Source: Vibrio gallaecicus
GTDB lineage: Bacteria > Pseudomonadota > Gammaproteobacteria > Enterobacterales > Vibrionaceae
Length of the DNA stretch: 64,000 bases
Assembly: GCF_024347495.1 (NCBI RefSeq)
Contig: NZ_AP025490.1
Coordinates: forward strand, 1,302,001-1,366,000
Reading direction: 5' to 3'
The position numbers and the translations under genes are program-made. Shown piece by piece: positions 63,674 to 64,000 of the stretch (the first letter of the stretch is position 1; each line of letters starts with the position of its first letter). The notes beneath the pieces are model-generated. The model made no database searches. It was not told where the DNA came from and worked only from the letters and a program-made list of their open reading frames with translations.

Positions 63674-64000
63674 ATGAAATTCAGTGAATCTTGGCTACGC
63701 GAGTGGGTTAAACCTGCAATTAACAGCGAAGAGCTAGCTCACCAAATCACTATGGCTGGTTTGGAAGTTGACGATGTAGAACCTGTTGCTGGTGAATTCA
63801 CCGGCGTTAAAGTAGGTAAAGTGGTTGAGTGCGGTCAGCACCCAGACGCAGACAAACTACAAGTTACAAAGATCGACATTGGTGAAGAAGAACTTTTAGA
63901 CATCGTATGTGGTGCATCTAACTGTCGTCTTGGCCTAACGGTAGCAGTAGCAACAGTTGGTGCAGTTCTGCCTGGTAACTTCAAAATCAAGAAAGCAAAA
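63674..64000 (+). CDS. pheT: Phenylalanyl-tRNA synthetase beta subunit, N-terminal part
   Basis: The frame opens with [20 protein letters not shown] and runs 109 codons to the window edge. It covers the N-terminal domain and most of the EMAP/OB-fold tRNA-binding domain ([30 protein letters not shown]). The full protein is about 795 residues, so some 86 percent is outside the window. It is co-transcribed with pheS. Confidence 0.96.
   Translation, partial: MKFSESWLREWVKPAINSEELAHQITMAGLEVDDVEPVAGEFTGVKVGKVVECGQHPDADKLQVTKIDIGEEELLDIVCGASNCRLGLTVAVATVGAVLPGNFKIKKAK

Overview
The window is a gene-dense stretch of gammaproteobacterial chromosome, most likely Vibrio, and probably the larger chromosome of a Vibrionaceae species. 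The evidence is the gene set: an H-NOX/hybrid-kinase pair, sdaC-sdaA, pabB, class I fumarase, ycjX-ycjF, tyrR, rimJ, hrpA, a bacteriohemerythrin diguanylate cyclase and pheST. Base composition looks low to moderate in G+C, and several proteins (AsnS, QueD, PheS, RimJ, SdaA) read as close relatives of the E. coli ones. I saw no rRNA, tRNA, insertion sequence, prophage or CRISPR array. The window opens inside aspC and closes inside pheT.

Layout. 1-5.5 kb: aspC (partial), an HD-GYP protein with a repeat-rich upstream region, a small hypothetical gene, a GntR/MocR regulator and a two-helix membrane protein. 5.6-9.4 kb: a (CAGCC)10 tract, a secreted protein plus S1 protease pair, and asnS. 9.4-15.7 kb: a SulP anion transporter, a chemoreceptor with a periplasmic haem-c motif, queD, and an aromatic amino acid permease with an unusual leader. 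15.9-25.4 kb: sdaA/sdaC, a NUDIX hydrolase, H-NOX plus its hybrid kinase, pabB and fumarase. 25.5-33 kb: a small membrane protein, ycjX-ycjF, an outer membrane barrel, tyrR-rimJ and two small genes. 33.2-38.9 kb: a DUF2760-Hsp70-Hsp70 operon behind a sequence matching a sigma-32 promoter. 39-48.3 kb: a CHASE-GGDEF protein, a DEDDh exonuclease, a lipoprotein/LruC pair, TerB-like and PhoD-like genes, and a MipA/OmpV-type barrel. 48.6-54.9 kb: hrpA, a small barrel protein, and two replication-like genes that overlap by 140 bp. 55.2-61.1 kb: a TetR/RND/LolA-like/barrel locus with repeated TGACGNNNCGTCA palindromes. 61.2-64 kb: a bacteriohemerythrin-GGDEF protein, then pheS and pheT.

How the genes work together. 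Three c-di-GMP enzymes (HD-GYP, CHASE-GGDEF, haemerythrin-GGDEF) and three proteins with redox or gas-sensing cofactors (H-NOX, haem-c chemoreceptor, haemerythrin) suggest tuning to oxygen and nitric oxide. Serine uptake and breakdown, aspartate/aromatic transamination, aromatic uptake and TyrR form an amino acid theme.

The two least explained systems are the probable heat-shock operon with two divergent Hsp70s and a membrane-anchored DUF2760 protein, and the TetR-controlled RND/LolA-like/beta-barrel set, which looks like a trans-envelope lipid or hydrophobic-compound exporter. A short Trp-containing leader peptide followed by a C-rich, G-poor tract ahead of the aromatic permease suggests tna-like attenuation. 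All functions are read from sequence by eye and no database search was possible.
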